A stretch of 64,000 bases of DNA from Phenylobacterium immobile (ATCC 35973) (GTDB taxonomy: Bacteria; Pseudomonadota; Alphaproteobacteria; Caulobacterales; Caulobacteraceae): contig NZ_CVJQ01000001.1 in assembly GCF_001375595.1 (NCBI RefSeq), positions 2,755,001-2,819,000 of the forward strand, read 5' to 3'. A program made the translations under genes and the position numbers. Below the pieces are notes generated by a model that saw nothing but the letters and a program-made list of their open reading frames with translations, was not told the origin of the DNA and made no database searches. Numbering within the stretch: the first letter of the stretch is position 1; every line of letters begins with the position of its first letter. This document shows, piece by piece, positions 54,875 to 62,868 of the stretch.

Positions 54875-55044
54875 TGCCTCCGACACAAACCCTGCGCCGT
54901 AGGCGATTCACTGACGGCGGCGAGGCCGAAGGCTCTGGGTTAGCGAAGGCGCCTTCGTGACCTTTCTGTCCTTCGTGTCGAACAAGACGCCAACCGATCT
55001 CAAGCCGACCTTGATGGCGGCGCTTAGCAATCGAATGTGCCTCA
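54875..55044. other. Spacer after GFA remnant
   Basis: 170 bases with no convincing gene. A short frame from 54957 ends inside the next gene and has no family character. It may be scrambled remains of the GFA gene plus the promoter of the DUF6886-type gene. Confidence 0.3.
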
Positions 55045-55581
55045 ATGCGCCTCTTGCACTTCAGCGATGACGGGACGATCGAGCGGTTCGAACCACAGCC
55101 GGTGAAAACGCCGTCGGAGCGGGGACCGGGTCGGGAATGGCTGAACGGACCGCTGGTCTGGGGGATCGCCGAAGACTATGCGGCCATGTACCTGTTCCCG
55201 CGCGAGTGCCCACGCATCCTCATCTGGGCGACGGCGCAGACGACGGAGGAAGATCGACACGGCCTCTGGGGCCGGTCCGAGGCGCGCATCATCGCCCACA
55301 TCGAATGGGAGTGGTTCGAGGCCCTGACCACAGGCCGGCTCTGGCGCTACACCCTGCCCGTCGAGACCTTCGAAGACCTGTCAGACGCAGGCATGTGGGT
55401 CTCGCGCACGGCGGTGGAGCCACGCAGCGTCCACCTGCTGAAGGATCTGCCAGGCGCGCTCGCCGACGCGGGCGTGGAACTGCGGGTGCTGCCTAGCCTG
55501 GCGCCGCTAAAGGACCTCTGGGACACCAGCGTCCACGCCAGCGGCATACGCCTGCGCAATGCGCGCAGTTGGGTGGCCTAA
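55045..55581 (+). CDS. DUF6886-type hypothetical protein
   Basis: 178 residues starting MRLLHFSDDGTIERFEPQPV, with RGPGREWLNGPLVWGI, MYLFPRECPRILIW and EWEWFEALTTGRLWRYTLP. I recognise the pattern as the soluble family labelled DUF6886; function unknown. No signal peptide. Convergent with the globin gene, 5 bases apart. An ATG 10 codons earlier in another frame is not used. Confidence 0.75.
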   Translation: MRLLHFSDDGTIERFEPQPVKTPSERGPGREWLNGPLVWGIAEDYAAMYLFPRECPRILIWATAQTTEEDRHGLWGRSEARIIAHIEWEWFEALTTGRLWRYTLPVETFEDLSDAGMWVSRTAVEPRSVHLLKDLPGALADAGVELRVLPSLAPLKDLWDTSVHASGIRLRNARSWVA

Positions 55582-55586
55582 ACCTC

Positions 55587-56036
55587 CTAGCTCAAAGGGT
55601 GCTCGGCATAGAGCGCCCGTTCGCGCGCGATCAGGATATCGGCGAGAAACCAGTATGCCTCGCCCCAGGCCTCAAGCACCTTATCGCTAGCCGCCTCTCC
55701 CAGGACGTCGCGAATGGCGGGCAGCAGCGCTTCCGCGACCTTCGGATAATGCTCAGGCTTCACATACGTCTGAACATGGCGGGCAGCCATGCGCTCGACC
55801 GCGCCGGCGAGGGCGGGGAGGTTATCGACATTCTGGGCATAGGCGACGATCGCCGCCGCCAGGCGCTTGGGCTGTTCCCCGGACGTCTGGGCGGCCTCGT
55901 CGAAAAGGGCTTTGATTTCTGGGTCGACGAAGAGGCGTTCGTACATCCGGGTGGTGATCGCAACACCGTGCTGCACCAGCACCGGAGCCGTCGCCTTCAC
56001 GATCTGAATGGATTCGGCGGAAAGCTCATTGGCCAT
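55587..56036 (-). CDS. Single-domain globin (Vitreoscilla/Hmp-type haemoglobin)
   Basis: 149 residues from ATG 56036 with AAGGAT upstream. Globin fold with B10 Tyr32 (ITTRMYERLF), a distal region QNVDNLPAL and proximal His87 (MAARHVQTYVKPEHYPKV), then WGEAYWFLADILI. Closest in pattern to the globin domain of flavohaemoglobins, but without FAD/NAD domains. Such proteins bind oxygen and detoxify NO with a separate reductase. Monocistronic. Confidence 0.9.
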   Translation of the reverse strand: MANELSAESIQIVKATAPVLVQHGVAITTRMYERLFVDPEIKALFDEAAQTSGEQPKRLAAAIVAYAQNVDNLPALAGAVERMAARHVQTYVKPEHYPKVAEALLPAIRDVLGEAASDKVLEAWGEAYWFLADILIARERALYAEHPLS

Positions 56037-56134
56037 TTGGACATCCTTCTCATCAGCCGGGCGCGGGAGAGAACATCGCCGCAGCGATGACAATCATGGG
56101 GCGGATCGAGGCTTCCGTCCGCTGAAATCATGAT

Positions 56135-56153
56135 GCGGGCGCGAAACGCCCGC
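56135..56153. terminator. Perfect 7-bp GC hairpin between SDR and globin genes
   Basis: GCGGGCG (56135-56141) and CGCCCGC (56147-56153), loop CGAAA. It lies between the SDR 3' end (56271) and the globin start (56036), both minus strand. It may end SDR transcripts, though there is no T-run. Confidence 0.4.
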
Positions 56154-56270
56154 GGTTTCACAGGTCATAGGCGCGATCAGCCGAGCTGCGTCAGCCTCAT
56201 CGATAGGCGCAATCGGACGAATCGGGCCTATCACCCCGCAAGCTTGGCGAAGGCCTCCGGGCGCGGGCGT

Positions 56271-57116
56271 TTAGGCCTTATCGAAGCTCGTATTGTCAGC
56301 GCGCGCTTCCAGCGCCTCCATGTTGGCGGTGACGCGGGCGGCCTTGTCCTTGATGCGCTGGGCCGCGCCAATGCCGAGCGGCAGGCGCAGGGGGGCGTTG
56401 TCATCATAGACCTGCTCGATGATCAGCTTGGCCGCCTTGACCGGATCGCCCGGCTCATTGCCGACCGCGCCGTCCATCCGCCGCCGAACCGCGCCCGAGG
56501 CGTGGTCGTATTCCGGCATGATGTTCTTGGGGTACCAGAGCGAACCGATGATCGCGGTGCGGAAGAGGCCGGGCTCGATGATCAGGGTGCGCACGCCGAA
56601 GGGGGCGAGCTCGCCCTGCATGCCTTCGTGGATCATCTCAACGGCCGACTTAGTCGCCGAATAGTGCGCCATGCCGGGCGACGCGATCTGGCCGCCGACC
56701 GAGGAGACAACGCCCAGCACGCCGGAGCCCCGCGCCCGCATCTGGGGCGTGAAGGCGCGGACCATGTTCAGCACGCCGAACAGGTTGGTCTCGTAGAGCG
56801 GCCGATACTCTTCCGGCTCCAGTTCCTCGATGGCGCCGACCACGGAGAATCCGGCGTTGTTGATCAGGACGTCGATCCCGCCGAAGGCCTCGTCGCCGGC
56901 GGCGACTGCGGCCGCGACGTCGTCAGGATTGGTGACATCGAGCTTAATGGCCCGCGCCGTGTCGGGATACTGGGCGGCGAGGTCAGCCAGGACCTCCGGC
57001 TTGCGGGCGGTCAGCAGGACCTGGTCGCCGCGGGCCAGCGCCGCCTCGGCCAGGAAGCGGCCGAAGCCGGTGGAGCAGCCGGTGATCAGCCAACGGCGGT
57101 GTTCGGTGTCGGACAT
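56271..57116 (-). CDS. Short-chain dehydrogenase/reductase (classical SDR)
   Basis: 281 residues from ATG 57116; an ATG at 57128 is possible. NAD(P) site ITGCSTGFGRFLAEA, structural NNAG (VLINNAGFSVVG), catalytic Ser in VSSVGGQIASPG and Tyr-x3-Lys in YSATKSAVE. The ITGCSTGFGR/GVRTLIIEPG pattern is that of 'oxidoreductase SDR' proteins acting on unknown carbonyls. Follows the aldo/keto reductase gene at about 100 bases, same strand. Confidence 0.9.
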   Translation of the reverse strand: MSDTEHRRWLITGCSTGFGRFLAEAALARGDQVLLTARKPEVLADLAAQYPDTARAIKLDVTNPDDVAAAVAAGDEAFGGIDVLINNAGFSVVGAIEELEPEEYRPLYETNLFGVLNMVRAFTPQMRARGSGVLGVVSSVGGQIASPGMAHYSATKSAVEMIHEGMQGELAPFGVRTLIIEPGLFRTAIIGSLWYPKNIMPEYDHASGAVRRRMDGAVGNEPGDPVKAAKLIIEQVYDDNAPLRLPLGIGAAQRIKDKAARVTANMEALEARADNTSFDKA

Positions 57117-57216
57117 GGACGTTTCCATCAGGCAGGAGGCGTCGGCCGCGGGGCGCGGGCGTCGTTAACAAGGTTCGGAGGGTGCGGCGGACCCGGGAGC
57201 CCGCCGCTACGCGCAC

Positions 57217-58224
57217 TTAGGCGTTGGCGGGCGCAGGCTTGGCCGCAGCCGCCGCTGCACGGCCGGCGCCGACCACATTTCCGCTGTCGTCGCCCTCGCG
57301 CGGCGCCAGGGTGTCGAGCTCGGCCTTTTCTTCCGGCGAGAGAACCCAGCCGGCGGCCTTGACGTTCATGGCCACCTGCTCGGGGTTGCTGACGCCGGTG
57401 ATGACCGAACCGACCTGCGGATTGGCGAGCAGCCAGGCTACCGCGAGCTCGGCCGTCGTGCGTTGCCGATCCGCCGCAAAGGGCTTCAGCTTATCGACGA
57501 TGGCGAAGTTGCGGTCGTTGGTGTTGTTGGCGACCACGCCGGAGCCCTCGGCCCCGCGGGTGCCGGCCGGAGCGGCCTCGCCCTTGGTGTACTTGCCCGT
57601 GAGGAAGCCGCCGCCCAGAGGAAAGTATGGGATGATGCTGAGGCCGAATTCCTTAGTGAATGGCACGAGCTCGGCTTCGATCTGCCGGCGCAGCATGTTG
57701 TAGTGATCCTGCGCCGTGATGTAGCTCTTCACGCCCATGGCGCGAGCCGTGTACCAACTCTTCGCCAAATGCCAGGCGGAGTGGTTGGACGATCCGATCT
57801 CACGCACCTTGCCGGCCTTCACCAGACGATCGAGCGCGGCCAGGATTTCATGTTCCGGTGTCTTCAAGCTGGGCTGGTGGAGCTGGTAGAGGTCAATATG
57901 ATCGACACCCAGCTTCTTCAGGCTCTCATCGCAGCGGTCGGTGATGTACTGGCCGACATTGGCGTCACCCAGGTTGCGCAGGTTGAACTTGGTTGCGATC
58001 ACCCACTTATCACGGCGATCGGCGAGCGCCTTGCCGACGAAGATCTCCGATTGGCCGCCGCCATAGCCGTTGGCGGTGTCGACGAAATTGACGCCCAGGT
58101 CGTGGGCGGCGTGGATGGTGCGGATGCTGGCCGCCTCGTCCAGGCGCGGCGGGCCGAAGGTGTTGCCGCCTAGCGCAACGACCGAAACGCGCAAATCGCT
58201 ATTGCCCAGATTGCGATATTCCAT
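57217..58224 (-). CDS. Aldo/keto reductase (AKR, YghZ/YajO-like)
   Basis: 335 residues from ATG 58224 (MEYRNLGNSDLRVSVVALGG). The tetrad is visible: Asp and Tyr in NFVDTANGYGGGQSE, Lys in KWVIATKF, His in DLYQLHQP. NADPH-dependent reduction of aldehydes or ketones. The Ala-rich tail (GAGRAAAAAAKPAPANA) is unusual for the family. A nested dyad lies about 110 bases upstream. Confidence 0.9.
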   Translation of the reverse strand: MEYRNLGNSDLRVSVVALGGNTFGPPRLDEAASIRTIHAAHDLGVNFVDTANGYGGGQSEIFVGKALADRRDKWVIATKFNLRNLGDANVGQYITDRCDESLKKLGVDHIDLYQLHQPSLKTPEHEILAALDRLVKAGKVREIGSSNHSAWHLAKSWYTARAMGVKSYITAQDHYNMLRRQIEAELVPFTKEFGLSIIPYFPLGGGFLTGKYTKGEAAPAGTRGAEGSGVVANNTNDRNFAIVDKLKPFAADRQRTTAELAVAWLLANPQVGSVITGVSNPEQVAMNVKAAGWVLSPEEKAELDTLAPREGDDSGNVVGAGRAAAAAAKPAPANA

Positions 58225-58330
58225 AGTCCGCCTCCCCAAAATTTCACCGGCGCCGGCCTAGGCTGGCGCAAGTCATTGTCGGCCGCCCTCGGCGGTCTGT
58301 TGCCGGCAGTTTGAGCCTGCGCGCGCGCAT

Positions 58331-58358
58331 GGACAAGTCCTTGCCCCGGCAATTGTCC
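58331..58358. promoter_or_regulatory. Nested inverted repeat upstream of the aldo/keto reductase
   Basis: GGACAA (58331-58336) pairs with TTGTCC (58353-58358), with inner TTGCC (58341-58345) and GGCAA (58348-58352). It lies between the glutaredoxin fusion gene (ends 58427, minus) and the aldo/keto reductase (starts 58224, minus), so it could be a terminator for the first or an operator for the second. Confidence 0.35.
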
Positions 58359-58426
58359 AAAGGCTTCTAGACGGTCTCCGGAGCGGCCGGAAATCGCATG
58401 TTGGGATGGCGAGGTATTCGCGCGAG

Positions 58427-59197
58427 TTATATGTGCGCGACCCCCAGGCCGAAGGACCCCATGGCGAGCATCCAAATCGCCATGGCGAGCATCATCAGGT
58501 TCTCGGTGAGGGACAGGAAGCCCAGGGGCACGTTGCTGTCCCCGCCGACGCAGGCGCACTTGAGTTCGCGCTTGTCGACATAGACCGCCTTGATCACCGA
58601 GACAGCGCCGATCCCGCCGATGAAGATAGCGATGGGCGCCGACAGCCAGGTGAGGACGCCAGCGGTCATCAGCATCCCCGCGCCCAGTTCGGCGAAGGGA
58701 TAGATGCGGCCGTAGGGGATCCAGCGCTTGGCCAGCAGGTCGTAGTTCAGGAACATTGTCGAGAAGCTGTCGATGTCGCGCAGCTTCAGCATCGCAAGCG
58801 CCATCATCGACAGGCTGATGAACCACTCGCCCGTGCGCACCGTCAGGAGCTGGCCGAAGACGCCGTAGCTGAGGGCGAGCGCCATCAGCGCGGTGACGAC
58901 GAAGACCACCAGGACCGGGGTATAGGTCTTGGCCTTGGGGTCGTGGACCTTGAGGCCAAGGAAGCGGCGCAGGTCGTCGTGGCCGCCAATGCGCTGGCCG
59001 TCGATCCAGATCTGCGGCGTGGTCTTGACCCCGTGCTCGGCCTTGAAGGCCTCGGTCTCGTCGCGGTTGTGGAGGTGGTGATCGTCGATCTGGAAGCCGC
59101 GGCGCTTCAGCAGGTCGCGGGCGCGCAGGCCCCAAGGGCACGTGTGGGTGTCGTACACCATCCGGTAGAGCTCGGCGTGGCGAATGGGCTTGGTCAT
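58427..59197 (-). CDS. Glutaredoxin-MauE/DoxX membrane fusion protein
   Basis: 256 residues. N-terminal glutaredoxin domain (about 8-85) with monothiol-type motif TCPWG at Cys20, cis-Pro loop TTPQIWIDG and GGHDDL. C-terminal MauE/DoxX-like membrane domain with four to five helices (about 93-250), including GRIYPFAELGAGMLM and a CxC pair in LKCACVGGDSNVPLG. Such fusions probably transfer reducing equivalents at the membrane. Divergent from a MerR-family gene; a mer-type promoter points at it (59239-59270). Confidence 0.85.
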   Translation of the reverse strand: MTKPIRHAELYRMVYDTHTCPWGLRARDLLKRRGFQIDDHHLHNRDETEAFKAEHGVKTTPQIWIDGQRIGGHDDLRRFLGLKVHDPKAKTYTPVLVVFVVTALMALALSYGVFGQLLTVRTGEWFISLSMMALAMLKLRDIDSFSTMFLNYDLLAKRWIPYGRIYPFAELGAGMLMTAGVLTWLSAPIAIFIGGIGAVSVIKAVYVDKRELKCACVGGDSNVPLGFLSLTENLMMLAMAIWMLAMGSFGLGVAHI

Positions 59198-59238
59198 TTG
59201 GCGCCTCCTTCAAGGCTTGTCTGTCTGTCTCGCCCGTC

Positions 59239-59270
59239 TATGTAAGGTCCGTACCATGGTACGGGGTCAA
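59239..59270 (-). promoter_or_regulatory. MerR-type promoter-operator driving the glutaredoxin fusion
   Basis: On the minus strand TTGACC (59265-59270) and TTACAT (59240-59245) are 19 bases apart, the elongated spacing that MerR-family activators need. The spacer holds the perfect palindrome CCGTACCATGGTACGG (59249-59264). Arms and 4-base centre spacing equal those of the Tn21/Tn501 mer operator (CCGTACATGAGTACGG, recalled). The divergent merR-like gene begins 10 bases beyond. Confidence 0.7.
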
Positions 59271-59279
59271 GAGGCGGCT

Positions 59280-59690
59280 ATGACGACCATCGCAGGATTG
59301 GCCCGCGCCGGCGGGGTCGGCGTCGAGACGGTGCGGTATTATCAGCGGCGCGGCCTGCTGCCGACGCCCGAGCGGCCGGCCGGCGGATCGCGCGACGGCG
59401 GCGCGCGGCGCTATGATGGCGAGGCCGTGCGGCGCCTGCGGTTCATCCGCTCAGCCCAGGCGGCCGGGTTCACCCTGGAGCAGATCGCCGAACTGCTGGC
59501 GCTGGACGCCGGCTCTGATCACGCCCGCGCCCAGGCCCTGGCGCGCGAGCGGATCGCTGCGCTGGACGCGCGTATTGCCGAGCTGGAGACGGCGCGCAGC
59601 TCGCTGCGGCGCCTGGCCGACGCCTGCAGCGCCGGCGACCATGGCCCCTGCCCGATCCTGGCGTCGTTCGAGGCTCAGGGCGCGATCTGA
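59280..59690 (+). CDS. MerR-family transcriptional regulator (Hg-MerR subgroup, altered ligand set)
   Basis: 136 residues from ATG 59280. Winged helix (IAGLARAGGVGVETVRYYQR, GLLPTPERP), then a long dimer helix and a C-terminal cysteine loop ACSAGDHGPCPI with Cys116 and Cys124, matching MerR Cys117/Cys126. The third mercury ligand (Cys82 in Tn501 MerR, in GTHCEE) is replaced: the aligned stretch is GSDHAR. It may therefore sense another thiophilic metal or an electrophile. Its 3' end overlaps the convergent ligase gene by 16 bases. Confidence 0.88.
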   Translation: MTTIAGLARAGGVGVETVRYYQRRGLLPTPERPAGGSRDGGARRYDGEAVRRLRFIRSAQAAGFTLEQIAELLALDAGSDHARAQALARERIAALDARIAELETARSSLRRLADACSAGDHGPCPILASFEAQGAI

Positions 59691-60682
59691 TCCTCGCGGC
59701 ACTGGGCCGGCGCCTTGTCAGGCCGCCAGCGGACCAGGCGTGTTCCGTGGCGGAAGCGGCCCGCCGTGACCTGGTCGAACAAGACCTCGACAACCAGCTC
59801 CGGCTTGAGCGCCGTCCATTGGGCGGAGCGTTCATCTCTCCAGCGGCTGGGCCCGCCGGGCATATCGCCGGTGAAGCCCGGACCGCCAGTGACGGCCTCC
59901 AGTTGGCGAGTGAGATCGGGCCGCTCGGCGTCGCTGATCATCGAGGTGAAGCCGACGTGGTTCAGGCGTCCCTCGGCGTCGTAGAGACCAAGCAGCAGCG
60001 AGCCTACGAGCTGTTGATCCTTGAGATAACGGAAGCCGCCGACGACGCAGTCGGCTGTTCTCAGGCGCTTGATTTTCAGCATGGCGCGCTCGCCTGGCGC
60101 GTAGACGCCGTCGCAGCGCTTGGCGACCACGCCATCGGTCTCGGCGCCCGATCCCTCCAGCCAGCGTCGGGCCTGGACGATGTCCGCCGCGCTCGGCGAC
60201 AGGCGCAGATGCTCGGGAAGGTCGAGCGCGTCCACAAGGTCTTCGAGCGCAGCACGCCGGCTCTGCAGCGGCGCCGCGAGCAAGGGCGCCCCTCTCGGCC
60301 CCAGCAGGCAGTCGAAAAGGATGAGATCGGCCGGCGTCTCTATGGAGAGCTTATCGATGCGGCTTTGGGCCGGATGCAGCCGCATCTGCAGGGCGTCGAA
60401 GGCGAGGCGTCCCTCCACCGGGATGACCAATTCGCCGTCGAGGACGAAGCGCTGCGGCGCGGTCTGGGCCAACCGCGCGGCGACCTCCGGAAAGAAGCGG
60501 GTCAGCGACTTGCCAGACTTGGCCTTGAGTTCAACCTCGCCGCCGGCGCGGTAGGCCAGGCAGCGGAAGCCGTCCCACTTGGGCTCGAACCACCAGCCCG
60601 GATCGGCCGGCAGCGCGGCGATGCGCTTGGCCTCCATGGGGGCCAGGTCGAGCGGGACGGGCAGGTCGGCGAGGCTGGGCAT
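59675..60682 (-). CDS. ATP-dependent DNA ligase (LigC/LigD-core type)
   Basis: 335 residues from ATG 60682. Nucleotidyl-lysine motif I FEPKWDGFR with Lys35; LDGELVIPVEG (motif III/IIIa), LILFDCLLG, DGVVAKRCDG (motif IV), MLKIKRLRTADCVV (motif V), then OB fold with HVGFTSMISD. It seals nicks with ATP. No Ku or LigD polymerase gene nearby, so an accessory repair ligase of the LigC kind is likely. Confidence 0.9.
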   Translation of the reverse strand: MPSLADLPVPLDLAPMEAKRIAALPADPGWWFEPKWDGFRCLAYRAGGEVELKAKSGKSLTRFFPEVAARLAQTAPQRFVLDGELVIPVEGRLAFDALQMRLHPAQSRIDKLSIETPADLILFDCLLGPRGAPLLAAPLQSRRAALEDLVDALDLPEHLRLSPSAADIVQARRWLEGSGAETDGVVAKRCDGVYAPGERAMLKIKRLRTADCVVGGFRYLKDQQLVGSLLLGLYDAEGRLNHVGFTSMISDAERPDLTRQLEAVTGGPGFTGDMPGGPSRWRDERSAQWTALKPELVVEVLFDQVTAGRFRHGTRLVRWRPDKAPAQCREDQIAP

Positions 60683-60801
60683 GACGATGCCCAACCCTCC
60701 GGGCGCCGCTGGCGTTCCGCCCTCGTTGACCCGCGATCACGGCCTATCTGACAGAGCGGTGCAGCGAGCGGACGAAGCCTGCGCCGCCATCCCTCGAGAA
60801 A

Positions 60802-61338
60802 CTATGACGCGGGCGCGGCCATGATGACGATGTCGGGCTTCGGCGCGCCGGCGATCTCCACGACGTGGCGGCCGGCTTTCAGCGGGAAATCAACCATCTT
60901 GCGGACCGTGCCGCAGGGCGGGCCGTGGGCATGGGCGGCGGCCTCGATCAGCAGGCCGTTCTCGACCACATCGACCCACGCAGGCTCGCTGAGCGAAAGC
61001 CGGTAGGTTCCGGCGACGGGGACGTTCAGTTCGAAGAGCCCGGCGTAGGTCTCGCCGGCCGGGGTCTTCTGCGGCGCGACCGGGAAGACCACCTCGGCGC
61101 CGCTGGTCAGCCGCGCCTTGGCCGACTGGCCGAGGCCCAGCATGGCCGCGCTGGCCCCGCCGTCCTCGGTGGCGGCGGTGAGTTCGACCCGGCGACTCCA
61201 GCCGGCCGGCGCGGCGACATCCACAGCTGCGCAGGCCGGCGCCCCATGCGCGGCATGATCTTGCGCGCGATGCTCCTGAGCCAGGGCGGGGCCGACGAGC
61301 GCGAGGGCCGCAATCACAGGCAGACAGAGGCGCAGCAT
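60802..61338 (-). CDS. Hypothetical periplasmic His-rich protein
   Basis: 178 residues from ATG 61338 with AAGGAT 8 bases upstream. Signal peptide MLRLCLPVIAALALVGPALA, then a His-rich start (QEHRAQDHAAHGAPACAA) and a beta-sandwich-like body with PVAGTYRLSLSEPAWVDVVE and KAGRHVVEIAGAPKPDIVI. The pattern suggests a carbohydrate- or metal-binding sandwich. Overlaps DUF1491 only through an upstream in-frame start (61353), which I reject. Function unknown. Confidence 0.7.
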   Translation of the reverse strand: MLRLCLPVIAALALVGPALAQEHRAQDHAAHGAPACAAVDVAAPAGWSRRVELTAATEDGGASAAMLGLGQSAKARLTSGAEVVFPVAPQKTPAGETYAGLFELNVPVAGTYRLSLSEPAWVDVVENGLLIEAAAHAHGPPCGTVRKMVDFPLKAGRHVVEIAGAPKPDIVIMAAPAS

Positions 61339-61349
61339 GGGAAAATCCT

Positions 61350-61685
61350 TCATGACGTCTGCTCAACGGGTTCGGTAAGGAAGTGACGGCCCTGGCGGTC
61401 GTCGATCTCGACCACCCAAAGGTCAGGGTCGCGGCTAACGGCTCGGGCGATATAGTCGTCGAGCTCACGTTCCTGGTCCGACGCGTGGGGCTGCATCCAG
61501 AACCGCTCGCCGTCCATGCGGGTCGCCTCCGCATAGAGGGTGGCGGTGCCCCGCGGCCGGTTCAGCACCTTGACCAGCACCGAGCCGGCGTTGGCGTCTC
61601 CCTTGCGCTCCACCATCGCGAACGCGCCGGAAACTTCGGCGCGACGGATGAGGGCGCCGACCCAGATGTCGGTGGAGAGCAACAT
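61350..61685 (-). CDS. DUF1491 family protein
   Basis: 111 residues starting MLLSTDIWVGALIRRAEVSG, with FAMVERKGDANAGSVLVKV, ERFWMQPHASDQERELDDYI and DPDLWVVEIDDRQGRHFL. This small, well-conserved alphaproteobacterial family has no known function. It lies 11 bases before the His-rich protein gene, so they are probably co-transcribed. Confidence 0.9.
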   Translation of the reverse strand: MLLSTDIWVGALIRRAEVSGAFAMVERKGDANAGSVLVKVLNRPRGTATLYAEATRMDGERFWMQPHASDQERELDDYIARAVSRDPDLWVVEIDDRQGRHFLTEPVEQTS

Positions 61686-61760
61686 GGCGCGAACCTACGC
61701 GCCCAGCGCCCGGCGCGTAACCCCTGGACCGGAGATGGCCCCTCCCCTAAGTGCGCCTGC

Positions 61761-62180
61761 ATGAGCACGATCAACGAGGCCCTGGACGAGGTTGCGTCCG
61801 AATTCGACCTCCTCGGGGACTGGGAGGCGCAGTACGGCTATGTGATCGACCTTGGCCGGACGCTGGCGCCGCTGAGCGACGCCGAGCGGATCGACGCCAA
61901 CAAGGTGCGTGGCTGCGCGAGCCAGGTGTGGCTGGTCACTGAGCCCCAAGCCGACGGGACCGTCGTGTTTCGTGGCGATTCCGACGCTCACATCGTCCGC
62001 GGGCTGGTGGCCGTGGTGCTGCGGCTACTGTCGGGGCGGACACCGGCGGAGATCCTGGCCTTCGACATCAAGGCCGCCTTCGAGCGCTTAGGCTTCTCGC
62101 AATCGCTGTCGTCGCAGCGGACCAACGGTCTGGCCTCGATGGTCGCCCGCATCCGTCGCGACGCGGAGGCCCTGGCCTAG
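61761..62180 (+). CDS. sufE: SufE family cysteine desulfurase-associated sulfur acceptor
   Basis: 139 residues from ATG 61761. Active Cys52 in NKVRGCASQVWLV; helix VRGLVAVVLRLLSGRTPAEI and C-terminal LSSQRTNGLASMVARIR are SufE signatures. It takes persulfide sulfur from SufS for Fe-S cluster assembly. The suf operon is not adjacent, as is common in alphaproteobacteria. Convergent with mucR. Confidence 0.93.
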   Translation: MSTINEALDEVASEFDLLGDWEAQYGYVIDLGRTLAPLSDAERIDANKVRGCASQVWLVTEPQADGTVVFRGDSDAHIVRGLVAVVLRLLSGRTPAEILAFDIKAAFERLGFSQSLSSQRTNGLASMVARIRRDAEALA

Positions 62181-62187
62181 ACGCCAA

Positions 62188-62213
62188 AAGGCAGCGGGTC
62201 GCCCCGCCGCCTT
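62188..62213 (-). terminator. Terminator between sufE and mucR
   Basis: AAGGC-A-GCGGG (62188-62198) pairs with CCCGC-C-GCCTT (62203-62213). On the minus strand it is followed by TTTTGG, so it serves mucR best, but it may end sufE transcripts too. Confidence 0.65.
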
Positions 62214-62231
62214 CAGCCGACCGAATCGGTC

Positions 62232-62654
62232 TTATTTGCGAGCTTTGCGCGGCGCCTGACGGCCGCCTTGGCCGAGACCCATCTGTTTGGCCAGGTCTGA
62301 GCGGGCCTTGGCGTAGTTCGGGGCGACCATCGGATAGTCCTTCGGCAGGCCCCACTTGGCCCGATATTCCTCGGGGCTCATGTTGTACTTGGTGCGCAGG
62401 TGGCGCTTCAGCGACTTGAACTTTCGGCCGTCCTCCAGGCAGACCAAATGGTCGGCGGTGATGGAGCGACGCACCGGCACCGCCGGTTCCTTAGGCGCGA
62501 CTTCTGCGGTTTCGACACCGGCGGAGACACTCGCCAGGGCGCGATGCACGCTTTGGATCAGGTTGGGCAGGTCCGCAGCCGCGACGGTATTGTTGCCAAC
62601 ATATGCGGAGACAATATCCGCCGTCATCTCGATGACGTCTGACTTATCATCCAT
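62232..62654 (-). CDS. MucR/Ros family transcriptional regulator
   Basis: 140 residues. N-terminal helical oligomerisation part ([31 protein letters not shown]) and C-terminal Ros-type DNA-binding domain with [36 protein letters not shown]. The zinc finger is degenerate: the second Cys is Asp (CLED) and the last His is Tyr (KYNM), as in the metal-independent Ml-type members. MucR proteins are H-NS-like global regulators; in Caulobacter MucR1/2 act with SciP on cell-cycle genes. Confidence 0.92.
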   Translation of the reverse strand: MDDKSDVIEMTADIVSAYVGNNTVAAADLPNLIQSVHRALASVSAGVETAEVAPKEPAVPVRRSITADHLVCLEDGRKFKSLKRHLRTKYNMSPEEYRAKWGLPKDYPMVAPNYAKARSDLAKQMGLGQGGRQAPRKARK

Positions 62655-62868
62655 GCGCTCAATTCCACCAAATGCCCGCGACGCACGCGGAGAAAGAAAT
62701 CTAGACTGTTACAGGCTCATTATATGGAAGACCCTGGCCACACAAGCAGCCATCGCCTGCAGCAAATTGTTCGCAACAAGCAAGAAGAGAAAGCAAAGTC
62801 CGCAGCGGGCGGAGCTCAAAACCAGCGCAAGCCGAACTGCAAACTTGCCGTGGCCGGCGCCTTGCAGA

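Noticed and set aside
54778..54960. 60-codon frame after DUF427
   Set aside because: Shifted frame over the GFA remnant with Arg-rich text and no homology that I recognise.
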